Assembly (NCBI GenBank): GCA_045629005.1
Contig: JAZQQJ010000084.1
Location: 1 to 28,861, forward strand
From: RGIG3528 sp045629005
GTDB lineage: Bacteria > Bacillota > Clostridia > Lachnospirales > Lachnospiraceae
Direction of reading: 5' to 3'
DNA length: 28,861 bases
The notes beneath the pieces are model-generated. The model saw nothing but the letters and a program-made list of their open reading frames with translations. It searched no databases and was not told where the DNA came from. Of this stretch, positions 8,068 to 14,846 are shown one piece after another. A program made the translations under genes and the position numbers. Numbering within the stretch: the first letter of the stretch is position 1; each line of letters starts with the position of its first letter.

Positions 8068-9831
8068 TTACACCTCCTCCCCTGTCTGAAGAGCTACAAT
8101 GCTTGCATAGTAGCCATGTTTTTTAATCAGCTCTTCGTGTGTGCCCATTTCTGAAATCTGACCGTCCTGAAGAACGAGAATTTTGTCTGCATTCTTTGTT
8201 GAGGAAATACGCTGGGCAATAATTATCTTAGTGCAAGGGAAGTCAAGCTTTTTAAGACCGTCCTGAATCTCTTTTTCGGTTTCAAGGTCAACTGCAGACG
8301 TTGTATCATCGAGAATGAGAATGGAGGGCTTAACAGCAAGTGCACGTGCAAGAGAAATACGCTGCTTCTGACCGCCGGAAAGACCTACGCCACGTTCACC
8401 TACGATTGTATCGTAGCCTTCGGGCATGCCTTTGATAAATTCTTCTGCTGCGGCATAGCGGGCAAACTTTTCAACTTCTTCTTTTGAAAGCTCGCCGTCG
8501 CCGTAAGCAATGTTTCCGTCGATTGTGTCTGAGTAAAGGAGAACGTCCTGCGTAGCAAGACCGATGTTCTTTCTTAGCTGTTGCAACTTTAATTTGCGGA
8601 CATCTATGCCGTCAACAAGAACCTGACCGCTTGAGGTGTCGTAAAAACGAGGGATGAGATGGATGAGGGATGTTTTCCCGCAACCGGTTTCACCCATGAT
8701 TGCGACTGTTTCACCCGGCTCAGCTGTGAACGTGATATTTTTCAGAACCGGGTAATCTGCGCCATCGTAATTAAAGGAGACATTTTTAAATTCAACCTTA
8801 CCTTTAAATCTGCCGGGAATGTCAAGAGCGTCCGAGGCATCCTTAATGGAAGCTTCTGAAAAATAAATTTCCATAACCTTTGTAGCAGCTGCTTTGAAAC
8901 GCTGAAACTCGTTGATAACACCGCCAAGGTTTCTCATGGGGTTGGCGATGGCCCATACAAGGCCTGAGAATGCGGCATATTCGCCGACAGTAAGGGAACC
9001 GTCAATAATGAAAAGGCCGCCGAGTACAAGGAGAACAACAGGCATAAGTGATGCAAAGGTCTCGATGTAAGGGTAGTACTTAAGCCATGTGAGAGCGGTT
9101 TCTTTATTCATTTCGTTGTATTCTTTGTTGCACTTGTCGAACTTGTCAATTTCATACGGCTCGCGTGCGAAGGCTTTAACTACACGGTTGCCGGAAATGT
9201 TTTCCTGTGAAGCGGTGTTAAGTCCGGAAAGCTTCTCACGAAGAATCTTATGCTTCTGCCCAACGTTATTCTTAAACAGAACAATAACAAAAAGAATGAA
9301 GGGTGAAAGAACAAGAATTGAAAGTGCAAGCCTCCAGTCCATAATGAAGAAGTAAACGATTGTGGAAAGGAAGAGGGCGCATGATTCAACTATTGTCTTT
9401 ATAACCCAGGCGAGCATGTGACGGACTGCATCAAGGTCACCTGTAAGTCGAGTCATAAGATCGCCTGTACGGAAGGTGTTGTAGAAGTTCATATCCTGAC
9501 GCTCAACCTTATTGAAAAGGAAGTTACGAATCTTGAAAAGGAACCACTGGGATACACTTTCGAAAATCATTGCGGTGCCGTAAACTATGGCTGTACGAAG
9601 GAAAGTGAGCCCTATCATTGCTGCTATATAGATGTAAAAAAGCTGCTTGTTGTTTGCAAGGTTCTCTGAGGCGTTTTCACCGGAGATGAAAAGGTCGATG
9701 AGCTTGGAAACAACAAAAGGAACAGTGAGCTGCATAATGTTGTAGACGATGGCTCCGATAAGGCCAAGTAAATATAAGAGCCGTCGGCCTTTGAGGTTTT
9801 CCCAAACCCATTTCATTCTTGAAGTCTGCAT
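8068..9831 (-). CDS. ABC exporter half-transporter, degenerate-site subunit (BmrC/TM287-like)
   Basis: A 587-residue membrane-ATPase fusion. Motifs: Walker A GETGCGKTS (380-388), canonical signature LSGGQ (484-488), Walker B ILILDD (504-509) with Asp509 in place of the catalytic Glu, and Gln540 in place of the switch His (IIAQR). Its own nucleotide site is therefore hydrolysis-poor, while its canonical signature completes the active site of the partner. This asymmetry is typical of heterodimeric exporters such as BmrCD and TM287/288. It is the first gene of the two-gene operon and is divergent from an AraC regulator, with 125 bases between them. Confidence 0.93.
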   Translation of the reverse strand: MQTSRMKWVWENLKGRRLLYLLGLIGAIVYNIMQLTVPFVVSKLIDLFISGENASENLANNKQLFYIYIAAMIGLTFLRTAIVYGTAMIFESVSQWFLFKIRNFLFNKVERQDMNFYNTFRTGDLMTRLTGDLDAVRHMLAWVIKTIVESCALFLSTIVYFFIMDWRLALSILVLSPFILFVIVLFKNNVGQKHKILREKLSGLNTASQENISGNRVVKAFAREPYEIDKFDKCNKEYNEMNKETALTWLKYYPYIETFASLMPVVLLVLGGLFIIDGSLTVGEYAAFSGLVWAIANPMRNLGGVINEFQRFKAAATKVMEIYFSEASIKDASDALDIPGRFKGKVEFKNVSFNYDGADYPVLKNITFTAEPGETVAIMGETGCGKTSLIHLIPRFYDTSSGQVLVDGIDVRKLKLQQLRKNIGLATQDVLLYSDTIDGNIAYGDGELSKEEVEKFARYAAAEEFIKGMPEGYDTIVGERGVGLSGGQKQRISLARALAVKPSILILDDTTSAVDLETEKEIQDGLKKLDFPCTKIIIAQRISSTKNADKILVLQDGQISEMGTHEELIKKHGYYASIVALQTGEEV

Positions 9832-9907
9832 AAATATCCTCGTAAAAAATAATGTTTTAGATTTTTATCTTCAAATAAGACTACTTTTTTACAATATTTT
9901 ATGATAT

Positions 9908-9928
9908 AACTTTTGATGTTCAAAAGTT
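9908..9928. promoter_or_regulatory. Inverted repeat in the divergent ABC/AraC promoter region
   Basis: AACTTTTG (9908-9915) and CAAAAGTT (9921-9928) are perfect arms around ATGTT. A TATGAT (9900-9905) just upstream could be the -10 of the AraC gene, although its -35 is weak. The repeat sits where an autoregulatory operator would be expected; binding is inferred. Confidence 0.45.
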
Positions 9929-9956
9929 GTAAATATCTCTTTAGTGTGAGGCCGGT

Positions 9957-10835
9957 ATGTTTGATTTGTTTGAGCAGAGCGATGTGCTGAATCGCCCTAT
10001 AGAATGCTTTGATTTCAAGGCGGGGCCCGGGTACTTCCCCGTTAAGTCCCATTGGCATTACTATATGGAAATAATCTATGTTGTTTCAGGTGATGTTATT
10101 GTCGGTTGCGGTGATAAAGAAGTGAAAGTTAATATTGGAGAGTTATATGTAATACCTCCAAAACAGCTTCATTCATTCTTTTCGGATGACCCTGAGAATA
10201 TGAGATTTATTGCATTTAAATTTGATATAGGTAAGCTCCAGATGGCGCCGAGATACGCCCCGAAGCTCAAGAGCATTTTCAAAAGTGCCGAGTCGAAAAA
10301 CATGAGAATGCATTTTTCAAAGGAGGAAGCCGAGGCAATAAATTGTAAAACCTTGTTTGGGGAGAGCCTTAACGAAGTACGTAAGAAGGAATATGGGTAT
10401 GACCTTCTGCTGCGTGTAAATATCTGTAAGCTCCTTATGAAAATTCTCCGCCTCTGGCAGCAGGAAGGTTTCCAGATTGACAACGAGACGTTTGCTCTTG
10501 ATGAAAGGCAGAGCATAGACAGCATTACTGAGTACATCGACAGCCACATTAATGAAAATCTTAAAGTGGCGGAGCTGGCAAAGGAATGCGGTATGAGCTA
10601 TTCATATTTTGCAAAGAGCTTCTTTAAAATGTATGGGAGGTCATGCAAGGACTATATTGAGCAAATACGTATCGTTAAGGTGGAGGACTATCTTCTTTTT
10701 ACAAATTTTGATCTGACATATATAAGTCAGGAAACAGGTTTTTCTGATTGCAGTCATCTTATAAAGAGCTTTAAGGAGTACAGGGGAGAAACTCCGGCAC
10801 AGTACAGAAAAAAGAGAATCAGCTCTGAAAACTGA
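9957..10835 (+). CDS. AraC-family regulator with cupin sensor domain
   Basis: A 292-residue transcription factor. The N-terminal half is a cupin sugar-sensor: HWHYYMEIIYVVSGD (about 32-46), then GELYVIPPKQLHSFF. The C-terminal 100 residues hold the two helix-turn-helix motifs of the AraC DNA-binding domain: LKVAELAKECGMSYSYFAKS, then LTYISQETGFSDCSHLIKSF followed by GETPAQYR. The start at 9957 is supported by GTGAGG. Its stop is 29 bases before the preferred start of the CE12-type esterase, so it most likely controls that gene, with a pectin-derived sugar as a plausible effector. The divergent ABC operon is the alternative target. Confidence 0.92.
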   Translation: MFDLFEQSDVLNRPIECFDFKAGPGYFPVKSHWHYYMEIIYVVSGDVIVGCGDKEVKVNIGELYVIPPKQLHSFFSDDPENMRFIAFKFDIGKLQMAPRYAPKLKSIFKSAESKNMRMHFSKEEAEAINCKTLFGESLNEVRKKEYGYDLLLRVNICKLLMKILRLWQQEGFQIDNETFALDERQSIDSITEYIDSHINENLKVAELAKECGMSYSYFAKSFFKMYGRSCKDYIEQIRIVKVEDYLLFTNFDLTYISQETGFSDCSHLIKSFKEYRGETPAQYRKKRISSEN

Positions 10836-10864
10836 TGACAGGGTATGAATTGAGGGAAGATATC

Positions 10865-12679
10865 ATGAAAAAGATTATTTTAACTGTAGTTTGTTCTATT
10901 ATTTTGACGGCTTTTTGCTCAGCAAACAGCATAAAAGCCGATGAAACGACTGTTGCACCGATAACGGGAAAGACAGTATTTACGTACAACGAGAACATCG
11001 GCGAGAAAAATACGACACTCGATGTGCCTGTTATTCCGGGAATTAATTATGAGGTTACTGTGACCTTTACAGGAAGACCTGAGGACGAAGGCAGAGAGTC
11101 GGTAAAACCGGTCAGAATTTATTATGAAGACGTTGATGCGGACCAGTGCTATGCGAATATCCAGAGTCCATACGAGGCACAGGGCGTTGATGACAGGAGT
11201 GCACTCCTTTACGAAATACCTACAATAGGTGTTATCGACGGAAGATGCTTTACCGTTGCTGCAATTGATGATTCGCTACGGCTTATATTTGTAGGAGACG
11301 CTAAGCTCATTGAAGTTACTGTTACACCTCTGGAGCCTAAAACAGCAGGAGAGAAAAGAACGATTTTTGTTATTGGCGATTCTCTTGTTCAGACATACAA
11401 TGCCTCCAGCTATCCTATGAACGGATGGGGACAGAGGCTTGCGGAGTTTTTTACCGATGATGTTATTGTATCAAATCATGCCATCGGCGGAAGAAGTACA
11501 ATGAACTTCATTAAACAGGGCAGGCTGAACAATGTGCTTATTAATGTCAGACCCGGGGATTATGTTTTTGTAACGTTTGGTCATAATGATGCCGGAAGTG
11601 TTGCCGGAAGAGCATGTACGGTTGATAAATATCAGAGTTATCTTGAAAACTGGTACATTGAGGGTGTGCGCCAGAGAGGCGGCATTCCCGTTATGGTTAC
11701 CCTTGGAAACCAGAATATATTCGGTCGTAACGATGGAAAGATAATTGCCAGCTTCCCCGCATATGTTGCTGCAATGAAGCAGGCAGCAGCAAATACAGGG
11801 TGCGCACTTATCGATTTGAACGCCAAATCGCAGGAACGTTTCCAAAAGATTTATTACGAAAAGGGTGCACTCGGAATGGGGGACCTTGTATTTCATGCTT
11901 TTAAACCCGGCATATATGAGAACGCTTTAACAGGTGCTGCGGACGGTACTCATTTCCAAACATACGGTGCATGGCTCCTTGCAAGTCTTGTGGCAGAAGG
12001 GGTTAACGAGCAGAAGCTTGAGGGCATTTATGAGCATTATGTCGGACCGGTGGTTTATGAAACAGTGCCTGAAAAGGTAAGTGACCTCAAAATTGATACA
12101 AAGAAATTTGAAGAAAAATATACGCATATGGACTGGAACACTTCCGAGCGTGCAGAGTATTACGTTATCGAGAGGGCATCTCTTCTTGCGGACGGGACTT
12201 TTGAGGAGTTCGGCATACTGGGATATTCTCCCGTAACAAGTTATTCCGATCCTGACAGGGAGGAAGGAGCAACATACTGTTACAGAGTATATGCTGTTAA
12301 CAACTGCGGAAATTCCGAAGAAAGCAGTGATGTGTTGTTTTACGGCAACAAGGAAAAAGAGCTTTTGGATTTTCTTAGCAAAGCGTCCACAACCAGTCAA
12401 AATGACGGAGCAGAAGGTAGTGACCCGGCGGGAGAAGGAAACGAAGTGGGAGATGTGAACGGAACAGGTGATAATGCCACTTCAGTGGGGGACGGAACTT
12501 CCGAAAGAGACAACTCTTCAACAGGTGACGGAACCGACAGTAAAGATGCAGCGGCTGCACAGGATGTGAATAATAAAACGACATCAATACCGTTTATTAT
12601 AGGGACTGTAAGCATCGCAATAATAGCTGCCGGCGCAATTCTCCAGACCGTATATTATATAAAAAAGAAGTCCAAATGA
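10865..12679 (+). CDS. Surface-anchored SGNH esterase, CE12 rhamnogalacturonan acetylesterase-like
   Basis: A 604-residue secreted esterase predicted to remove acetyl groups from pectin-type polysaccharide. Order: signal peptide (MKKIILTVVCSIILTAFCSA, 1-20); a beta-sandwich domain (about 30-155); an SGNH hydrolase domain with GDS (Ser173), AIGGRS, GHND (239-242) and DGTH (Asp360/His363); a fibronectin III-like domain (about 400-495); a Gly/Asp/Ser/Thr-rich linker; and one C-terminal transmembrane helix ending in KKKSK. The catalytic module matches the CE12 spacing (GDS ... GGRS ... GHND ... DxxH). A start at 10835 overlapping the AraC stop is possible, but ATG 10865 begins a clean signal peptide and has GAGGG upstream. 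Operon with the AraC gene. The exact substrate is inferred. Confidence 0.85.
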   Translation: MKKIILTVVCSIILTAFCSANSIKADETTVAPITGKTVFTYNENIGEKNTTLDVPVIPGINYEVTVTFTGRPEDEGRESVKPVRIYYEDVDADQCYANIQSPYEAQGVDDRSALLYEIPTIGVIDGRCFTVAAIDDSLRLIFVGDAKLIEVTVTPLEPKTAGEKRTIFVIGDSLVQTYNASSYPMNGWGQRLAEFFTDDVIVSNHAIGGRSTMNFIKQGRLNNVLINVRPGDYVFVTFGHNDAGSVAGRACTVDKYQSYLENWYIEGVRQRGGIPVMVTLGNQNIFGRNDGKIIASFPAYVAAMKQAAANTGCALIDLNAKSQERFQKIYYEKGALGMGDLVFHAFKPGIYENALTGAADGTHFQTYGAWLLASLVAEGVNEQKLEGIYEHYVGPVVYETVPEKVSDLKIDTKKFEEKYTHMDWNTSERAEYYVIERASLLADGTFEEFGILGYSPVTSYSDPDREEGATYCYRVYAVNNCGNSEESSDVLFYGNKEKELLDFLSKASTTSQNDGAEGSDPAGEGNEVGDVNGTGDNATSVGDGTSERDNSSTGDGTDSKDAAAAQDVNNKTTSIPFIIGTVSIAIIAAGAILQTVYYIKKKSK

Positions 12680-12753
12680 TTTTGACTGACAGTTATACAA
12701 AGGTAAATCAAATGCTGTTGCATGTAATATTTACGCAAGGGAAATCTGGATGA

Positions 12754-12778
12754 TTTTGTATAACTTTTATATACAAAA
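12754..12778. repeat. Inverted repeat after the esterase gene
   Basis: TTTTGTATA (12754-12762) and TATACAAAA (12770-12778) are perfect 9-base arms with a 7-base loop. The stem is AT-only except one pair and no T-run follows, so it is not a convincing terminator. It may be an operator for the gene at 12840. Confidence 0.45.
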
Positions 12779-12812
12779 AATATATGAATGACTTTTGTTG
12801 GACTTTTAGTGT

Positions 12813-12818
12813 TATAAT
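12813..12818 (+). promoter_or_regulatory. -10 box before the FliD-like gene
   Basis: A perfect TATAAT lies 21 bases before the start codon. The -35 region is weak (TGACTT at 12789-12794, 18-base spacer). No flagellar sigma-28 type promoter was recognised. Confidence 0.45.
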
Positions 12819-12839
12819 TCCACCAAAGGAGGTGCAACT

Positions 12840-13580
12840 ATGAGCAGTGTATCATATTACAACAATCTATATAATACGCTCAGCAAGATGTATGGCAGCG
12901 GTTCAAACTCATGGTTGAACCAGGCAAATTCTTCGAGTAAAAAGAATTCTTCCCTTAATTCGATTTCGAATTTACAGGGACTTGCTGCTGAGTACAAGCA
13001 GATTAAAACCGGAAGTTACAAGAAGCTTCTCACAAAGTACTACGAGAACGGCGGAACAGAAAACGGAGGCGGCACCATCTATGATGAGATGACAAATCTC
13101 CGTACGGTTTCAGGCAATGCTTCACAGCTTAAGAGTACAGTTTCTTCCATGAAGCGTGCAGACTTCAAGAACGATGTAGAAGGAACGCTTCAGCAGGCAA
13201 AGAACTTTGTTGACAGCTACAATTCCGTAATTGATAATTCGGTTAAGGTTGACAGAAAGGGAGTCCTTCGTGACACACTTTCTCTTGTAAATACAACAAA
13301 GGCTACAGCCGGACTTCTCAGCGAGGTCGGCATCACAGTCGGTACAGACAACAAGCTTACACTTGACGAAGAAAAGTGGAAGAACGCTTACAGCACCACA
13401 AAGCAGACACTCTTCGGCGGTACATCAAGCTACGCATCACAGGTTATGTACAAGGCTTCCCAGGTTGCTTCAGGTGCTGCTGCAGGAACAGGCCTCTCCA
13501 CAAAGAGCCCGTTCTACACAAACACAGGAAACTACACAAAGAACAATACGGCAAGTTCACTGTTTGACTACATGTTCTAG
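12840..13580 (+). CDS. FliD-like (flagellar cap-related) protein, orphan
   Basis: A 246-residue, Ser/Asn/Gly-rich protein without signal peptide or membrane segment. The middle resembles the C-terminal part of the flagellar hook-associated protein FliD: AKNFVDSYNSVID, then LLSEVGITVGTDNKLTLDEE and a LFGGTSSYASQV block. The N-terminal third and the tail ending SSLFDYMF are not FliD-like, and at 246 residues it is about half the usual FliD length. No other flagellar gene is nearby. It has a very strong ribosome binding site (AAAGGAGGTG), is monocistronic, and is followed by repeats and a terminator. It may be a secreted flagellar accessory or surface protein; the family link is by pattern only. 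Confidence 0.6.
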   Translation: MSSVSYYNNLYNTLSKMYGSGSNSWLNQANSSSKKNSSLNSISNLQGLAAEYKQIKTGSYKKLLTKYYENGGTENGGGTIYDEMTNLRTVSGNASQLKSTVSSMKRADFKNDVEGTLQQAKNFVDSYNSVIDNSVKVDRKGVLRDTLSLVNTTKATAGLLSEVGITVGTDNKLTLDEEKWKNAYSTTKQTLFGGTSSYASQVMYKASQVASGAAAGTGLSTKSPFYTNTGNYTKNNTASSLFDYMF

Positions 13581-13587
13581 AAACAGG

Positions 13588-13665
13588 ATGGCGCTAAGAG
13601 ATAATACTAATATAATGGCGCTAAAGTAATAAATCCAATATAATGATGTTAAGGTAATGAGATTA
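13588..13665 (+). repeat. Three short tandem repeats of about 28 nt
   Basis: Copies start at 13588 (27 nt), 13615 (28 nt) and 13643 (about 23 nt, diverged). Copies 1 and 2 share ATGGCGCTAA at the start and AATATA at the end. They lie between the FliD-like stop codon and its terminator, so they would be in the 3' untranslated region. Confidence 0.65.
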
Positions 13666-13667
13666 AG

Positions 13668-13695
13668 GCCCGCGGGAAATTCCGCGGGCTGTTTT
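13668..13695 (+). terminator. Rho-independent terminator
   Basis: GCCCGCGG (13668-13675) pairs with CCGCGGGC (13682-13689) around GAAATT, followed by TGTTTTC. It ends the FliD-like transcript. Confidence 0.8.
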
Positions 13696-13708
13696 CATGC
13701 TTAAATTT

Positions 13709-14125
13709 TAGGTATAAACAGTTGAAAATGCCAGTCTGTACCTAACGCCGACGATTTTTTAGGCAAGACGCGGCGAAATTGTTCATCTGTACCTAAACTT
13801 CGCCGCGGATTAGGTATAAAGGGATGAAAATGCCAGTCTGTACCTAACGCCGACGATTTTTTAGGTAAGACGCGGCGAAAAACTTAATTTGTACCTAATT
13901 TACGTCGCGAATTAGGTATAAAGGGATGAAAATGCCAGTCTGTACCTAACGCCGACGTTTTTTTAGGTAAGACGCGGCGAAAAACTGAATTTGTACCTAA
14001 TTTACGCCGCGAATTAGGTATAAAGGGATGAAAATGCCAGTCTGTACCTAACGCCGGCAGGATTTTAGGCAAGACGCGGCGAAAAACTCAATTTGTACCT
14101 AATTTACGCCGCGAATTAGGTATAT
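13709..14125. repeat. Tandem hairpin array: four 102-bp units, each two 51-nt half-units
   Basis: Units start exactly at 13709, 13811, 13913 and 14015, and a broken fifth starts at 14117. Each 102-bp unit is a dimer: TAGGTA begins both 51-nt halves and TGTACCTAA ends the hairpin in each. Every half therefore can fold as TTAGGTA...TACCTAA with a 24-nt loop, giving eight hairpins in register. Loops and linkers are well conserved between units (for example ATGAAAATGCCAGTCTG in odd halves and GACGCGGCGAAA in even halves). In copy 1 an extra GCGGCGAA/TTCGCCGC pairing is possible. No plausible gene is inside. The minus strand is open for 62 codons only because 102 is a multiple of three. Confidence 0.92.
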
Positions 14126-14128
14126 TTG

Positions 14129-14151
14129 GCCCGCAAGCTTTGCTTGCGGGC
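14129..14151. repeat. Hairpin directly after the 102-bp array
   Basis: GCCCGCAAGC (14129-14138), loop TTT, GCTTGCGGGC (14142-14151): a perfect 10-bp stem. There is no T-run on either side, so it is a structural element rather than a clear terminator. Confidence 0.6.
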
Positions 14152-14169
14152 ATAGAGGGGGAAATCCGC

Positions 14170-14198
14170 TTGCTATACCTAAACTGCAGGTATAGCAA
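14170..14198. repeat. Inverted repeat related to the array words
   Basis: TTGCTATACCT (14170-14180) and AGGTATAGCAA (14188-14198) are perfect 11-base arms around AAACTGC. It contains the same TACCTAA and AGGTATA words as the 51-nt array and probably marks its end or a relative. The rest of 14199-14335 holds nothing recognised beyond the ribosome binding site of the next gene. Confidence 0.6.
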
Positions 14199-14335
14199 AT
14201 TTGAAAATTGATACATAGGCAGGAGATTAGTCCCTTCTACATATTTACTATGGTGAAGAGGAGTTGTATATTAATGTGGAGAGAAGCATTAGAATTGCTT
14301 TAGCAATACTAAATGAATTTCAGAAAGGATACATT

Positions 14336-14512
14336 ATGGCTCAACAGTGTGATACATGCGCATATTATGCATATGATGAAGAATACGAGGAGTATTACTG
14401 CACCGTGGATATGGATGAGGATGATGCTGCAAGGGAGTTTTCAGAAGAACGCAATACATGCCCGTACTATAGGAATGGCGACGAGTATGCAGTTGTTAGG
14501 CATCAGATGTAA
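14336..14512 (+). CDS. Small cysteine-rich acidic protein (DUF6472-like)
   Basis: A 58-residue acidic protein with four cysteines in the order CDTC, C and CPYY (Cys5, Cys8, then one in EEYYCTVDMDEDD, then one in NTCPYY), followed by DEYAVVRHQM. The spacing suggests a single metal- (zinc-) binding knuckle. It resembles the short DUF6472 proteins common in Lachnospiraceae, whose function is unknown. ATG 14336 is preferred because AAAGG lies 8 bases upstream; a TTG start at 14264 would add 24 residues with no family likeness. A weak hairpin terminator follows at 14581. Confidence 0.75.
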   Translation: MAQQCDTCAYYAYDEEYEEYYCTVDMDEDDAAREFSEERNTCPYYRNGDEYAVVRHQM

Positions 14513-14580
14513 AATTTGATTCATAATAGCATAATATGGTTTTGCTTGTGGAAACCTAATGTTGATGCTCACGCGTAAGG

Positions 14581-14612
14581 AACGATTTTCACAGTAAACA
14601 GAGTCGTTTTTT
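14581..14612 (+). terminator. Possible weak terminator
   Basis: AACGATT (14581-14587) pairs with AGTCGTT (14602-14608) with one wobble and a 14-nt loop, running into TTTT. It would end the small cysteine-protein transcript. Confidence 0.4.
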
Positions 14613-14656
14613 ACAATTGATTTTTTTTGCATTTATGCTATCATTCTATCATGTGG

Positions 14657-14672
14657 TCGAAATCGTTTTCGA
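14657..14672. promoter_or_regulatory. LacI-family or CcpA (cre)-like operator
   Basis: TCGAAATCGTTTTCGA contains GAAATCGTTTTC, which fits the LacI-type consensus GAAANCGNTTTC in both orientations. It lies about 120 bases before the GH94 promoter in a 334-base gap that otherwise shows no gene. It could be a catabolite or sugar-repressor site. Confidence 0.5.
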
Positions 14673-14792
14673 TACAGTAAAATCAGTGATTCTGAATAAT
14701 TACGGAAATTCATTGAACATCATTATTTTTGAGCGTAAGCAAAAAATGATGATAGAACGGGTGCACCGTGTTGTGCTGAGTGAGATTTTCAT

Positions 14793-14821
14793 TTGACGTA
14801 TCAATGCCTGTGCACTATGAG
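14793..14821 (+). promoter_or_regulatory. Promoter for the GH94 phosphorylase gene
   Basis: TTGACG (14793-14798), 17-base spacer, TATGAG (14816-14821). Transcription would start about 20 bases before the start codon, leaving a short leader with GGAGG. Confidence 0.5.
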
Positions 14822-14846
14822 AGGATTAATTTATTGGAGGTATTTT

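Noticed and set aside
8659..9669. Plus-strand reading frames within the ABC genes
   Set aside because: They are antisense to well-conserved ATPase and membrane domains and have no ribosome binding sites.
12375..12615. Minus-strand reading frames antisense to the esterase linker
   Set aside because: Low-complexity shadows of the Gly/Ser/Asp-rich linker on the coding strand.
13884..14072. Minus-strand reading frame with a 34-residue repeat inside the 102-bp array
   Set aside because: It stays open only because the repeat length is a multiple of three; it has no ribosome binding site and is closed by a stop in copy 2.
13709..14125. CRISPR array
   Set aside because: Units are repeated throughout with no unique spacers, and no cas genes are present.
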